Shown here piece by piece: positions 43,107-54,649 of a stretch of DNA of 64,000 nucleotides (positions are counted from its first letter, which is position 1; each line of letters begins with the position of its first letter). The position numbers were made by a program, and so were the translations under genes. Where the stretch lies: positions 43,942,593 to 44,006,592 of the forward strand of contig NC_091176.1 in assembly GCF_040958095.1 (NCBI RefSeq). Direction: 5' to 3'. The notes below the pieces were generated by a model, which was not told the DNA's origin, made no database searches, and was given only the letters and a program-made list of their open reading frames with translations. The DNA comes from Procambarus clarkii. Its lineage: Eukaryota; Arthropoda; Malacostraca; Decapoda; Cambaridae.

Positions 43107-44371
43107 GGTTGGCGGGCTGTGGTCACGTAACGGGATTAACCAATAAGACCCCTCCCCTGGGAGACTGTGACGTGACCGGGAGGCTGAGCTGGGGGCTTGT
43201 AGACTGCAGGGCTCTCAGAGATTCACGGCACTTGGTTGAGAACAGACTTGTGCTGGTTGTGCTCTCGAGTTCTTAGGTCCAGGAGCCTCATCCAGTGGAA
43301 TATCGCAGCCTGACATATTGGCAGTGACTACGGAAGACTAACACACTTCAGGGAAGTGCGAGGAAGCCGAGTTCCAGTGGTGTGAGGGCGCCGAGGACTG
43401 TGAGCTGATAATCTTGGAGGAGTTGAGAGCGGCGACGACAGGAGTAGCTAGTGGCTTCCCGCCAGCGGAACTCCGAGGTACTCAGAGCTGTGATTGGATC
43501 ACGTCCACTGGAAACTCAGAAAGGAGAAGTCGCAACCGGATCTATGAATATTTGGTCTCAGTGAAGGAGGGATCGAGGGAGACAACGTGAACAGGGACAA
43601 CTAGCCAAGCCAGTGATCAGGAACTGCATATTTGGGAGTGAGCACGAAGACGACTCGTATCTTCATGACGCCTAGGGACCTGTAGCTCGACCGGAACAGG
43701 TCGAGTTACTGAGGGACTGAGGACCACGACTACCATCGGAGTCCAGGCGTCTGAGGGCAGGATATGTTTGAGGTAGATCATCATTCCCTCCCATTGTCCC
43801 TTGATAATTAGGCAAGATAGGCCTAGAAGTATATATAGGTTGTTACTAGAATGTCTATTGATTCTTAGGAGTAGATTAGGCTGCAGGGCAGCTTGCATAT
43901 GTCATCTTCTACCTGGTGAAGACAGCAAGTGGCGGAGCCGAGAGGATTATGGGTCTTCGCTGACGGAGCCGGCCCCCGTAAGGGCAAATATCCCATTAAA
44001 TTCGTTCAGCTGACTCGGGTTGCCGGAGGCCACCAAAGAAGCGCCAATGTCATCTGATTAATATATTATTACACGTATACTTCTATCATGTTTATGTAGT
44101 TTTCTCTTCAGTAAACTTTATTTACTTTTATTATCGCTTTTATATGTCTCCTCATCTCACTGAACATTGTGAACAAGTGATATTATATTGCACCACACTA
44201 GTACTAATATTAAACAGTAAAAGAGACACTAGGTGGCAACACTGTATCAAATTTGAAATGAAAGCGTTGCCGGGACGCAGAGAAGATTACCCAGCTGGCG
44301 ACCGAAATAAATGTTGAGAACTGAGGTAACGACCGGAGGTCTGGCACGTGTAGGTGGGCAAGCCCGGTGGG
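43107..44371. other. Unassigned 1.26-kb stretch, possibly part of an LTR
   Basis: Moderately GC-rich sequence without a convincing ORF. It contains a CCAATAAGACC box near 43140, a TATATATAGG near 43831 and an A/T-rich end with CAGTAAACTTTATTT near 44110. These could be promoter and polyadenylation signals of an unknown LTR. No matching second LTR or target duplication was found, so the identity is open. Confidence 0.4.
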
Positions 44372-44613
44372 GGTTATCTGGAGATGATTTCGGGGCTTTA
44401 GTGTCCCCGCGGCCCGGTCCTCGACCAGGCCTCTACCCCCAGGAAGCAGCCCGTGACAGCTGACTAACACCCAGGTACCTATTTTACTGTTAGGTAACAG
44501 GGGCATAGGGTTAAAGAAACTCTGCCCATTGTTTCTCGCCGGCGCCTGGGATCGAACCCAGGACCACAGGATCACAAGTCCAGTGTGCTGTCCGCTCGGC
44601 CGACCGGCTCCCC
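44372..44613 (-). mobile_element. tRNA-derived SINE, copy 1
   Basis: On the - strand the head GGGAGCCGGTCGGCCGAGCG contains an A-box-like segment, followed by the B box GGGTTCGATCCC. The body has TAGTCAGCTGTCACGGGCTG and GTCGAGGACCGGGCCGCGG, and the 3' end is CCAGATAACC. A second copy at 60070-60313 matches along its whole length, which defines the unit at about 242 bp. Confidence 0.92.
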
Positions 44614-44626
44614 CCTTAACATTATT

Positions 44627-44744
44627 GCCAACAGCACTTGGTGTTCCCAGGCGGTCACCCATCCAAGTACTAACCAAACCCAACGTTGCTTAACTTCGCT
44701 GATCGGACGAGAAGCTGTGTTCTCAACGTGGTATGGCCGTTGTC
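44627..44744 (-). rRNA. 5S rRNA-like sequence (gene copy or recent pseudogene)
   Basis: 118 nt, the normal 5S length. On the - strand it reads CAACGGCCATACCACGTTGA, the CTCGTCCGATC segment, the A-box-like AAGTTAAGCAACG and the C-box region GGTTAGTACTTGGATGGGTG followed by ACCGCCTGGGAACACC. The 5' and 3' ends can pair as helix I with one mismatch. Deviations (GACAAC instead of GCCAAC, a TTTGG where GCCCGG is usual, no T-run just downstream) argue for a pseudogene or dispersed copy. The tRNA-SINE begins 13 bp downstream in the same orientation. A (GA)n tract abuts the 5' side. Confidence 0.85.
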
Positions 44745-44764
44745 GCTCTCTCTCTCTCTCTCTG
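44745..44764. repeat. (CT)n microsatellite beside 5S
   Basis: About 20 bp of CT repeats immediately upstream of the 5S-like sequence. Confidence 0.9.
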
Positions 44765-45180
44765 GGGTGTTGCACATTGCAGGATCGAGCTCAAGCAGTT
44801 TTTTTTTCTACCACAGATGTCGCCACACATTTACAATGCTAACCAGCATATATACATTTTCTTCTGTTCTCCATGGATAGGGTTAGAGAAGTGTTAAACA
44901 TATAGTTCAAGGGTTTATTGAACACTCAACCACAGAAGGTGATTCGGTGCTTTTAAAATGCTAAGCTAACCTACATACGTAAATACATAGATACACAGAT
45001 TTACGTATGCCCTACATAAAGTGTTTGATGTGTCTTTTACATAGTGTCATTAATGTACATTCACAAAGGTGAAATGTAATTCTGATCAGCTTCCATATAT
45101 ACTTTATACCCATACATATACATACACACACACATATACATACATATATACACACACATGCATTCACATACATTTGTCTC
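44765..45180 (-). repeat. Second copy of an I-like LINE 3' end plus CA/TA microsatellite
   Basis: 44885-45000 resembles 45200-45300: both contain an ACTCAACCAC/ACTTAATCAC word, GAAGGTGAT and GGTGCTTTTA. This suggests two 3' UTR copies of the same LINE in tandem. 45104-45178 is an ATACATAC/ACACAC microsatellite, likely the tail. No ORF. Confidence 0.55.
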
Positions 45181-46640
45181 ATTTACTCTGACAGGGTGAG
45201 ATAGCTGATAAAGAAACTAGTGTGCAATTAAGCACTTAATCACTGAAGGTGATGAAGGTGCTTTTACAAGCTCAGGTTATATAGTTACATCATATATATA
45301 CATTATATAATTGGTATATTACATGGTCAATCTTGGATACAAGTCCAATATATCAACAAGTGTTCCAGTACTCATATAGTAATTACAGAGTTCAGCATAC
45401 CTTAGCCCAGGAGGGCGAAAGTCAGTCAGTATGGGACATTCTACAATATAATGTTCAAGAGTGCATGTTTTCTCTTTCACAAAGTTGACACATTGTGTAC
45501 TCGACATTTTGGTTTGGAGAAAGCTGCCAGATACCTCTATATCCCAGGCGTATTCTGGCCACTATAACATCACATTGCCGGGTTCTTGTTCTATTAGTCC
45601 CATATGTGAATGTCTCCTCACGATATCTATCATAATATTTAATGCTACAACTTTCAGATCTTTGTGAATTTGTTAGGTCGGTGAGGTCTTCATTAGATAT
45701 TTGTTTAAGTATTCTCTTTGTCATTGCTAATGAAACAAACATATCAATTTCTACCACAGGTTTTCTGCAGGCTGTCTTTGCAAGCATATCAACAGTGTCA
45801 TGCCTTGAGATGCCAACATGTGATGGTATCCATAGGAATTTAACCTCAAATCTGTTTTCTTTAGCAGCTAAAACATTCATTCGAATATCACTGACTATTT
45901 TCTGGGTGTTACTACTATGTGCGTTCAATGCCAGGAGTGCACTCTGCGAGTCACAGTATATCAGTCCACTGCCTTTGTCTTTTAAAAATTCTGTGGCAAG
46001 GTATATGCCTGCAAGTTCGGTTTGAGTTGTACTTGCCCAGTCATTGACGCGCTTCATTGCTGTATGTACGAGAGAAGATTGTTCAAATATGTTACATGCA
46101 CATCCGGTACATCGTCCCCCTTCTTCTACAGAGCCGTCGGTATAGCACTGATACACATCGTTACCCATACTCTGAGTACTTTCAGTGATGCTTTTCAGTG
46201 TTAACTGTTTTAATAATGTAGTGCGCACACTATCTTTCTTGGGCGCATTTACAAAATCAACTGATAGATCCCAGTTATCCCATGGAGTAATTGTCTCATT
46301 AATCATTAGTTGAGTTGGGTACATAATTAATATTTTGATGGAGTTGGCTACCTTGTAGAACCAATATACATAATCAGATTTCGTTCTTCTTCTTTAGACC
46401 TCAGGTGAGTGCAGCATATTAGAAAGTTTAGCTTGAAACTTCATGTGTTGTCTAGAACTACTCAATGCCTTCAGGCCGAAACTGTGCTAATAGACAAAAT
46501 TCTCTCACTTATGGTAGGTAATTTTAACTCTGCTCTCATATTAACTATTCTCGTGGACTTTGGAGCCCCAAGAATGAGACGCATAGCTTCATTTTGCAAG
46601 GCTTCAAGATATTTCAGCTCTTTGTCAGTATCAAGCAGTG
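45181..46640 (-). pseudogene. I-like LINE, RT C-end plus RNase H, truncated
   Basis: 46640-46470 on - reads the end of the RT thumb (LEALQNEAMRLILGAPKS, NMRAELKLP), then a stop and shift. 46324-45455 is an open 289-aa segment with an RNase H domain: YTDGSV, TQTELAGIY, YCDSQSALL and WIPSHVGI, giving the D-E-D-D set. A Cys/His cluster follows (CQLCERE, then in another frame C-T-LEHYIVEC). RNase H after RT is typical of the I group of non-LTR retrotransposons. The element is 5'-truncated just after 46640. Frameshifts near 46400 and 45480 make it non-functional. Confidence 0.85.
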
Positions 46641-46734
46641 TGTGCTGGGCTTTCTCCTCTCTCCCTTAGCTCCATAGTCAAGTAGTAGCGGGGACCGGAC
46701 TTCAGGCATGACTTGGAGAGCTCCCTGGGTGTGG

Positions 46735-46855
46735 TCAACGGTACCCCAGTAGAGGGGGTGAAGACTCGCAGCGGGGGGGGGGGGGGGGGTTATAAGATCA
46801 TTAACAACGGTACCCCAGTAGAGTGGGTGAAGCCCCGCAGCGTGGGGGGTTATAG
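46735..46855. repeat. 60-bp minisatellite, left part
   Basis: Two units of the GTACCCCAGTAGAGGGGGTG / GGTTATAGGATCATTAACAA repeat, including a G-run of about 18. It is continuous with 49447-50008 once the hAT element is removed. Confidence 0.93.
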
Positions 46856-49446
46856 CAGGGGTCTCCAAACTATGGCCCGCCACATAATTTCATCCGGCCC
46901 TCCAAACAAATCCCTGTGTGGTGGCCTTGAAAAAATAATTATCGTACGAATGGCATCGCAGAATTATTCAAAGCTGGGGCTGCTGACTGGTGGCGCTCAA
47001 CCCGAGTCAGTTTTCCTCTCTCTCGATAGTGTGACGCACAGATACTAATACTGGTGGGTATGTGTTGTGCATTACAACCAATCAGTTGTGTATAACTGTA
47101 TATTGTGGGGATGGAGGGCGAGTGGGGCTTCGCTGCTTCCGTTTCAGGGAGCACAAACACTGTACAATATTCTTTTCTCTATACTTTGACAATGCCTTTA
47201 TCTTAGTTATACAAAATAGCAATAATACTATTGTAGCCAAAAATATTGCATGTTTAAAATAGTTAAAATGGTAACCATTAAGTTTATCAAAGAAAGCTGT
47301 TGCCATAATATTTACCACTTTATAATAATATGCTATGCTTTTTAACACCACATACAAGCTGTTTTTTTCCTGTAGAATTTATTTCATTTATTTTACCCTT
47401 ATGTTTTCAGATATGGAAAAGATAAAGAAAAGAAAAGTGGACAGTGAGTGCCGTCGGTTCAATGACGAATGGAAGATAAAGTACTTTTTTGTGATAGCAA
47501 ATGATAAAGCTTTATGCATAATATGTAGAGACAGTGTTGCTGTTCTGAAGGAATACAATATTCGTCGGCACTATGAATCTAAACATGGCTCAAGTTATTC
47601 TCACATCACAGGAGCAGAACGCACTAAAAAGTTTGAATCATTTCAGCACAGTCTGCATTCTCAACAAGCTGTTTTCAGTAAGAAAAAATCTGAAAATGAA
47701 ACTTCAACTAGAGCCAGTTACAAAGTTGCCTATGTGTTGGCTAAAAAAGGAAAACCTTTCACTGATGGTAGTATCATAAAAGAGTGTATAGTGGAAGCAG
47801 CAGGAGAGGTATGTCCAGAAAAAGTAAACCTCTTCAAAATGATAAGTCTTGGGTCAAATACTGTTGCTCGTAGAATTGAAGATTTAGGAGGCGACATAAT
47901 TCGGCAAATAAAGGAAAAAACAAAAAGATTTTGTTGGTATTCTCTTGCGTTGGATGAATCAACTGATGTGTGTGATACTTCTCAGCTCTTAGTATTCATT
48001 CGTGGTGTTGATAGTGAATTTAACTGTGAGCCAAGAATTAGCATCAGTTCACAGCATGCCCACCACAACAACTGGAGAGGACATTTTCAATGAAGTAAGT
48101 AAAACTATGACAGAATATAACCTGGAATGGAAACAAGTGCAGTGTGTGACAATTGATGGAGGAAAGAATATGTCTGGGACAAAGAAGGGTTTGGTTGGGC
48201 AAATTACAACAGCTTGTGAGGTTGGAGGATTTTCAAAACCCATTTTTCTGCATTGCCTTATCCATCAACAAGCATTGTGCCTAAAATATGTTGATATGTC
48301 TTGTGTCATGAAACCTGTTGTTTCTGTGGTTAATTTCATTAGATCTCATGCACTCAACCATCGCCAGTTCCGTGATTTCTTGAAAGAAATTGATGCGGAG
48401 TTTGTTAACTTGCCTTATTATACAGCAGTTAGATGGCTTAGTTGTGGAAACGTTTTGCTGCATTTCTTTGAGCTCAGATTAGAAATTGATTTATTTCTCA
48501 CAGAGAAAAATAACCCTCAGCCATTATTATCAGAATGTGAATGGATTTGGAAATTGGCATTTTTTGCAGATATGACAGGTCATATGAATAACTTGAATCT
48601 GAAATTGCAAGGCAAAACAAATTTGATCAGTGACTACTTTGTTCATGTCAAGGCATTCAAAGCAAAACTTGCGCTACTTGAAGGCCAGGTGAAGGTTAAG
48701 AATTTTGCTCATTTTCCATGTTGTGAAAAATTTCATGCAGAAAGTAAAGTTGAATTTCCTTTTTCATTTGCAAATGAAATAATTTCAGATTTGAAAAAAA
48801 CAGTTTCAGAAGCGATTTGCTGACCTTGATGCCAAAGCAAATGAAATCAGGCTCTTTCATAATCCATTTGACTGCAATGCTGAAAATCTTCCAACTCAAT
48901 TTCAAATGGAAATTATTGATCTCCAGGCAGATGACAGACTGAAAGATAAGTATAGAGAAGGAAATCTGATTGAGTTTTATAAATGCCTGCAGCCAGATCA
49001 GTTTCCAAATTTGATAAAGTTTGCTTGTAGTTTTGTGTCCATTTTTGGTTCAACATACTTGTGTGAACAAACTTTTTCCAAACTGAAGTATGTGAAATCT
49101 AACTATCGAGCAAATTTGTCTGATGATCACTTGAAATCAATTCTTACAATTGGCTCATCTAATCTGGAACCTGATTTTAATGAAATTTTGAAGTCAAAAC
49201 GACAGTATCATTCGTCACACTAATTTGGTTGCATAAAACTAAAGGCAGGAATTTATTTAGTTTACCCTGATTTTTTCCAAAAAGATATGTTTTAATTTTT
49301 CCATGTTTATACTTTAATATTTGAGGAAATTAAATTACTGGCACTGATTTGTTTTTTGTTTTTTTTTCATTTTTTATTCCTCCGGCTCGCATAAATATGG
49401 GAAATATATAATGTGGCCCTTACATTGAAAAGTTTGGAGACCCCTG
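46856..49446 (+). mobile_element. hAT DNA transposon
   Basis: 2,591 bp with perfect 16-bp terminal inverted repeats CAGGGGTCTCCAAACT (46856-46871 and 49431-49446). The flanking 8-bp target duplication GGTTATAG (46848-46855 and 49447-49454) is the hAT hallmark. It sits inside a 60-bp minisatellite unit and carries a transposase gene on the + strand. The terminal sequences next to the repeats (ATGGCCCGCC...) are typical of short-TIR hATs. Confidence 0.96.
47401..49223 (+). pseudogene. hAT transposase (GTF2IRD2/ZBED5-like), two frameshifts
   Basis: An ATG at 47401 or 47413 follows a polypyrimidine tract and TTTTCAG, so an upstream intron is possible. The N-terminus has a BED-like zinc finger (CIICRDSV...HYESKH). 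The catalytic core shows LALDESTD (first Asp), IDGGKNMSG (second Asp) and the YTAVRWLSCGN motif. The C-terminus is the hAT dimerisation region (FGSTYLCEQTFSKLKYVKSN), ending at 49223. The frame breaks near 48030 (1 nt) and near 48795, where an A-run has one base too many. Otherwise it is full length, about 600 aa, and closest by motif to the transposases that gave rise to GTF2IRD2 and ZBED5. The lesions are few, so the insertion is young. Confidence 0.9.
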
Positions 49447-50008
49447 GGTTATAGGATCATTAACAACGGTACCCCAGTAGAGGGGGTGAAGACCCGCAGC
49501 GTGGGGGGTTATAGGATCATTAACAACGGTACCCTAGTAGAGGAGGTGAAGACCCGCAGCGTGGGGGGTTATAGGATCATTAACAACGGTACCCCAGTAG
49601 AGGAGGTGAAGACCCGCAGCGTGGGGGGTTATAGGATCATTAACAACGGTACCCCAGTAGAGGAGGTGAAGACCCGCAGCGTGGGGGGTTATAGGATCAT
49701 TAACAACGGTACCCCAGTAGAGGGGGTGACGACCCGCAGCGTGGGGGGTTATAGGATCATTAACAACGGTACCCCAGTAGAGGGGGTGAAGACCCGCAGC
49801 GGGGGGGGGGGTTATAGGATCATTAACAACGGTACCCCAGTAGAGGAGGTGAAGACCCGCAGCGTGGGGAGTTATAGGATCATTAACAACGGTACCCCAG
49901 TAGAGGGGGTGAAGACCCGCAGCGTGGGGGGTTATAGGATCATTAACAACGGTACCCCAGTAGAGGGGGTGAACACCCACAGCGTGGGGGGTTATAGGAT
50001 CATTAACA
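49447..50008. repeat. 60-bp minisatellite, right part (about 9 units)
   Basis: Nearly identical 60-bp units (GGTTATAGGATCATTAACAA, CGGTACCCCAGTAGAGG, ACCCGCAGCG). One unit has an expanded G-run. Because 60 is divisible by 3, several frames on both strands stay open; this is not evidence of coding. Confidence 0.96.
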
Positions 50009-50066
50009 TACACCTCCGTTGTTTAAGTGTAAATGCCATCACACAAGGCTAAGGTGAGCGACGCGT

Positions 50067-51984
50067 GACAGTAACAACATTAAACTCTCTGGTATAGCTG
50101 GTAACATCAGTAAATTCTCTGGAAAAGCTTGAAAAAAACAGAAAACTCTCTGGGAAAGCTTGTGACAACACTAAACTGTCTGGTAAAATTGGAAACAACA
50201 TTAAATTCTGTTGGAAAGCTGCTATCAACATTCAACTCTCTGGTAAATCTGGTAACAACATTAATCTATCTGGAATTGCTTGTAGCAATATTAAACTCTC
50301 TGGGAAAGCTGGTGCGAACATTGAACTCTCTGGAAAAGCCTGGTAACCACAGTAAATTTTATTGAAAAGTTGGAAACATCAGTAAACTCTCTGGGAAAGC
50401 TGGAACAACATTAAACTCTCTGGGAATGCTAGTAAAAACATTAAGCTCTATAAGAAAGTTGGGAACAACAGTAAATGGTCTGGGAAAGCTAGTAACAACA
50501 ATAAACTTCCCAGTAAAGCTGGGAACAACATTAAACTCCCCAGTAAAGCTAGTAATAACGTTAAACTCTCCGGGAAAGCTGGTAACAACAGTAAACTCTC
50601 TCTAAAAGCTAGTAAAAACATTCAACTGTCTGATAAAGCTGTTAACAACATTAAACTTTCGTGGAATGCTGGTAATAATATTAAACTCTCTGGGAAACCC
50701 GATAAAAACACTACACTCTCTGGAAAGGCTGGAAAGAACAGTAACTCTCGTGGAATGCTGGTAACAACAGTAAACTATCTTGGGAAGCTGGTTATAGAAG
50801 TAAACTCTCTGGGAAAGCTGGCGACAACAGTATTCTCTCTGGAAACGCTGGTAACAACATTAAAGTGTCTGGTAAAGCTGGATACAACAATAAATACTCT
50901 GGGAAAGCTTGTAAAAACATTAAACTTTTTGCGAAGTCTGGTAACAACATTAAACACTCTTGGATAGCTGGTAACAACATTTAACTCTGCGAAAGCTAGC
51001 AACAACAGTAAACTCTGGGTAACCTGGAAAGAACATTAAACTCTCTGGGAAAGCTAGTAACATCACTAAACTCTGTGGGAAGGCTAATAATAGCTGGTGA
51101 CAACAGTAAACACTCTACGAAAGCTGGAAACATCAGTAAAGTCTCTGGGAAAGATGGAAACATCAGTAAAATCACTGGGAAAGATGGAAACCACTATGAA
51201 CTCTCAGGGAAAGCTGTTAACCAAATTAAACTCTCTGCGAAAGCTGGTATGAACATTAAACTTTTCAAGTAAATTTTAACAAAAATAAACTGTCTGGGAA
51301 TGCAAGTAACAACAGTAAACTCTTCGGGAAAGGTGTTACCAAAAATAGACTTTGGTAACAACATTATTATCGCTGGAAAAACTTGTAACAACATTAAACT
51401 TTATGGGAAAGCTGGTAACAATATTGAACTCCTGGAAATGCAGGTAACAACAGTAAACTTTCTGGGATTGCTGCAAACAACATTAAACTATCTGGGAAAG
51501 TAGGTAACCTCATTAAACTCTCTGGGAAAGATGCTAGCAACATCAAATTCTCTGGAATTGCTAGTAACATCATTAAACTCTCTGGGATAGGTGGTAACAA
51601 CATTAAACTCTCTAGAAAAGCTGGTAACAACATTAAACGCTCTTGAAAAGCTGACAACAACGTTAAACTCTTTTGGAAAGCTGTTAACAACGGAAACCCC
51701 TTCTGGAAAAGCTGGTAGCAATAGTAAATTTACTAGAAAATTTGGAAACAACAGCAAACTCTCTGGGATAGCTTGTAACAACATTAAACTCACTGGGAAA
51801 GCTGGTAACAACATTGAACTGTCTGGTAAAGCTGTTAACTACATTAAACATTTATGAAAAGCTGATAACAAAAGTAATCTCTCTGGGAAAGCTCGTAATA
51901 TCAATAAACTCTCTGGGAAAGCTGGTAACAACTTTAAACAATCTTGGAAAGCTGGTAACAATATTAAACTCTGTTGGAAAGCTA
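50067..51984. repeat. 30-bp degenerate minisatellite (about 1.9 kb)
   Basis: Roughly 64 diverged units of CTGGTAACAACATTAAACTC + TCTGGGAAAG. Short open frames encode variants of LSGKAGNNIK, but stops and indels are scattered throughout. Confidence 0.93.
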
Positions 51985-52010
51985 TAAACCTCACGGAGAG
52001 TGCAAAACAA

Positions 52011-53189
52011 CTGTTGCAGTAACCTGTGCCTCACTGATGGATTGCAACACACCTGCAGCAGCCACATGTGCCTCACTGATGGATTGCAGCAGCCACATGT
52101 GCCTCACTGATGGATTGCAACACACCTGCAGCAGCGACATGTGCCTCACTGATGGTCTGCAACACATCTGCAGCAGCGAAATGTGCCTCACTGATGGACT
52201 GCAACACACCTGCAACAGCCACATGTGCCTCACTGATGGACTGCAACACATCTGCAGCAGCCACATGTGCCTCACTAATGGACTGCAACACACCTGCCGC
52301 AGCCACATGTGCCTCACTGATGGACTGCAACACATCTGCAGCAGCGACATGTGCCTCACTGATGGTCTGCAACACATCTGCAGCAGCGACATGTGCCTCA
52401 CTGATGGACTGCAACACACCTGCAACAGCCACATGTGCCTCACTGATGGACTGCAACACATCTGCAGCAGCCACATGTGCCTCACTGATGGACTGCAACA
52501 CACCTGCAGCAGCCACATGTGCCTCACTGATGGATTGCAACACATCTGCAGCAGCGACATGAGCCTCACTGATCGTCTGCAACACATCTGCAGCAGCGAC
52601 ATGTGCCTCACTGATGGACTGCAACACACCTGCAACAGCCACATGTGCCTCACTGATGGACTGCAACACATCTGCAGCAGCCACATGTGCCTCACTGATG
52701 GACTGCAACACATCTGCAGCAGCCACATGTGCCTCACTGATGGTCAGCAACACACCTGCAGCAGCCACATGTGCCTCACTGATGGTCTGCAACACATCTG
52801 CAGCAGCGACATGTGCCTCACTGATGGACTGCAACACATCTGCAGCAGCCACATATGCCTCACTAATGGACTGCAACACATCTGCAGCAGCCACATGTGC
52901 CTCACTAATGGACTGCAACACATCTGCAACAGCCACATGTGCCTCACTGATGGTCTGCAACACATCTGCAGCAGCCACATGTGCCTCACTGATGGACTGC
53001 AACACACCTGCAACAGCCACATGTGCCTCACTGATGGTCTGCAACACATCTGCAGCAGCCACATGTGCCTCACTGATGGACTGCAATACATCTGCAGCAG
53101 CCACATGTGCCTCACTGATGGTCAGCAACACACCTGCAGCAGCCACATGTGCCTCACTGATGGTCTGCAACACACCTGCAGCAGCCACG
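52011..53189. repeat. 42-bp minisatellite (about 28 units)
   Basis: Units of GCCACATGTGCCTCACTGAT + GGACTGCAACACATCTGCAG + CA, well conserved, with alternating CACACC/CACATC and GGACTG/GGTCTG variants suggesting higher-order patterns. Open on both strands because the period is a multiple of 3. Confidence 0.95.
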
Positions 53190-53233
53190 TGTCATCATGC
53201 TGAGACATGATAACATGTCTCAGCATGATGACA
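53190..53233. repeat. Perfect 20-bp hairpin
   Basis: Arms 53190-53209 and 53214-53233 (TGTCATCATGCTGAGACATG and its complement) with loop ATAA, directly at the end of the 42-bp minisatellite. Confidence 0.95.
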
Positions 53234-53499
53234 TACACTATACCATGATGACACAATGATTGTAATTCAATATTAGTTTTGATTGTTGCACTGCTTAACT
53301 TTGTCCTGGCCTCGTTTGTGTTTATTCTATGGTGACATAATTCCTGCTCGGGAAGCATAACTTTTGTCACTCTTTAAATCAGCTTTTTATAAATGTGTTT
53401 CCTCATAATTTGTGCATTTATTCCATGTTAAACTGGATGAAACAATGGTGATCACTAGAACTGAATTCTTTGTCCACTTGTACATCATTTATAGAATCT
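53234..53499. other. Unique A/T-rich spacer, no feature seen
   Basis: No ORF, repeat or recognisable RNA between the hairpin and the LINE remnant. Confidence 0.6.
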
Positions 53500-53930
53500 T
53501 TATTAGAAGATAAAATTATGTCCAGGACATTTCAGGTCCACGTTTGATTATTAACCAATTAACACAGTGCGATTTAAAATAAATTTGTGACAAACTATGT
53601 CCAAAGCTATTAGATATTCGATCTCCCCAGTATGCTGTAGGCAGATTTACGTCACCAATTAAGACTGATTCGTTCGTGTTACATATATCAGCTATTTGAT
53701 TATATGTCAAATAGCTGATATTTCATCTTTTCCAAAATAAGCAGCAGGAAGCTTGAAGTAGATCCATATTAGTAATTGATGCTTTTGTTATCACCTAATG
53801 CAATAAACATATAATCTATATCTAAGAGATGAGTGTGTAAGATCGTTATTAGGTTCACATATTTTCCTTTACCAATTTTCATGTAAATATTGCCAATAAT
53901 GTTACTTTTTTACACAGACATCGCAGGCTG
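53500..53930 (-). mobile_element. Degenerate LINE endonuclease fragment
   Basis: The - strand 53710-53516 reads SVLIGDVNLPTAYW, resembling the GDFN motif of LINE endonucleases, with a downstream tract loosely like the region before LDLV. The rest to 53930 is too decayed to follow. It is an old copy not belonging to the young CR1 family here. Confidence 0.5.
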
Positions 53931-54010
53931 CTTCAGGTGTAGAACAATTCTTACACAGGCTGCTTCAGGTGTAGAACAGTTCCTACACTGGCTGCTTCAG
54001 GTGTAGAGTT
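53925..54010. repeat. Short tandem repeat, about 35 bp x 2.5
   Basis: Three occurrences of GGCTGCTTCAGGTGTAGA spaced about 32-35 bp apart. Confidence 0.85.
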
Positions 54011-54649
54011 CGTTCAAACTATGCCAATGATTCTGGGTAAATAAACGTTACCAAATATTTTCAAAAGGTTCTCCGTCTCATTAATATATAAATATTGATT
54101 TATCGTTTAGACTTATGGCATTGTTGAATATAAGGCATTTTATGAACATGTAGGTCGTGCAGTCACTATAAATGATAACTGATTTTCTTTAGAAGTTTTG
54201 AATCATTAACTATTACATCCTCAGCAATTTATCGGATACTGGTATCACAGTGGCATCCAGGCAGCGGCTTATATGTGTGACTATTATTACATAAAAAATA
54301 ATGAAAATAAAGATTCTCAATGGTTTTTGCTCCTGATTGAAAATAGAACTATTGTAATGCTTAGAAATAACTAGAATTTAAAATGACTAAATAAACAGCA
54401 CTCAGTGGCTACAATTAATTGTAACTGGGAATTGAATTACAGTTTGAGTTAGTACTGAGTTGCAGATGCAGTTTCCTGAGGTATATAAGGTAAGAATCCC
54501 TGGACTCCATCCCTGTTGTTGTCTTCACACATTACACCCACAGTGTATGCTCAGTAACTGTACTAGACACATAAATAAAAAGAAATATATTAACAACACG
54601 AGACTACACTAAAGATAAGAATCACACTACCAAACTCCTAACGACTTTG
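54011..54649. other. Unique A/T-rich sequence
   Basis: Likely intron or intergenic sequence. No ORF above background and no repeat seen. Confidence 0.5.

Noticed and set aside
44360..44620. Functional tRNA gene at the SINE head
   Set aside because: The head has A and B boxes but no complete cloverleaf with a proper acceptor end, and the same sequence recurs with the SINE body at 60070.
49486..50052. 20-residue repeat protein (VGGYRIINNGTPVEEVKTRS)
   Set aside because: The 60-bp minisatellite keeps several frames open on both strands, and it is split by a transposon without consequence.
51974..53203. Long open frame (about 400 codons) of 14-residue repeats on +, with matching long frames on -
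   Set aside because: It follows from a 42-bp tandem repeat without stops. It is open on both strands, starts inside the preceding minisatellite's end and shows no signal peptide or splice signals.
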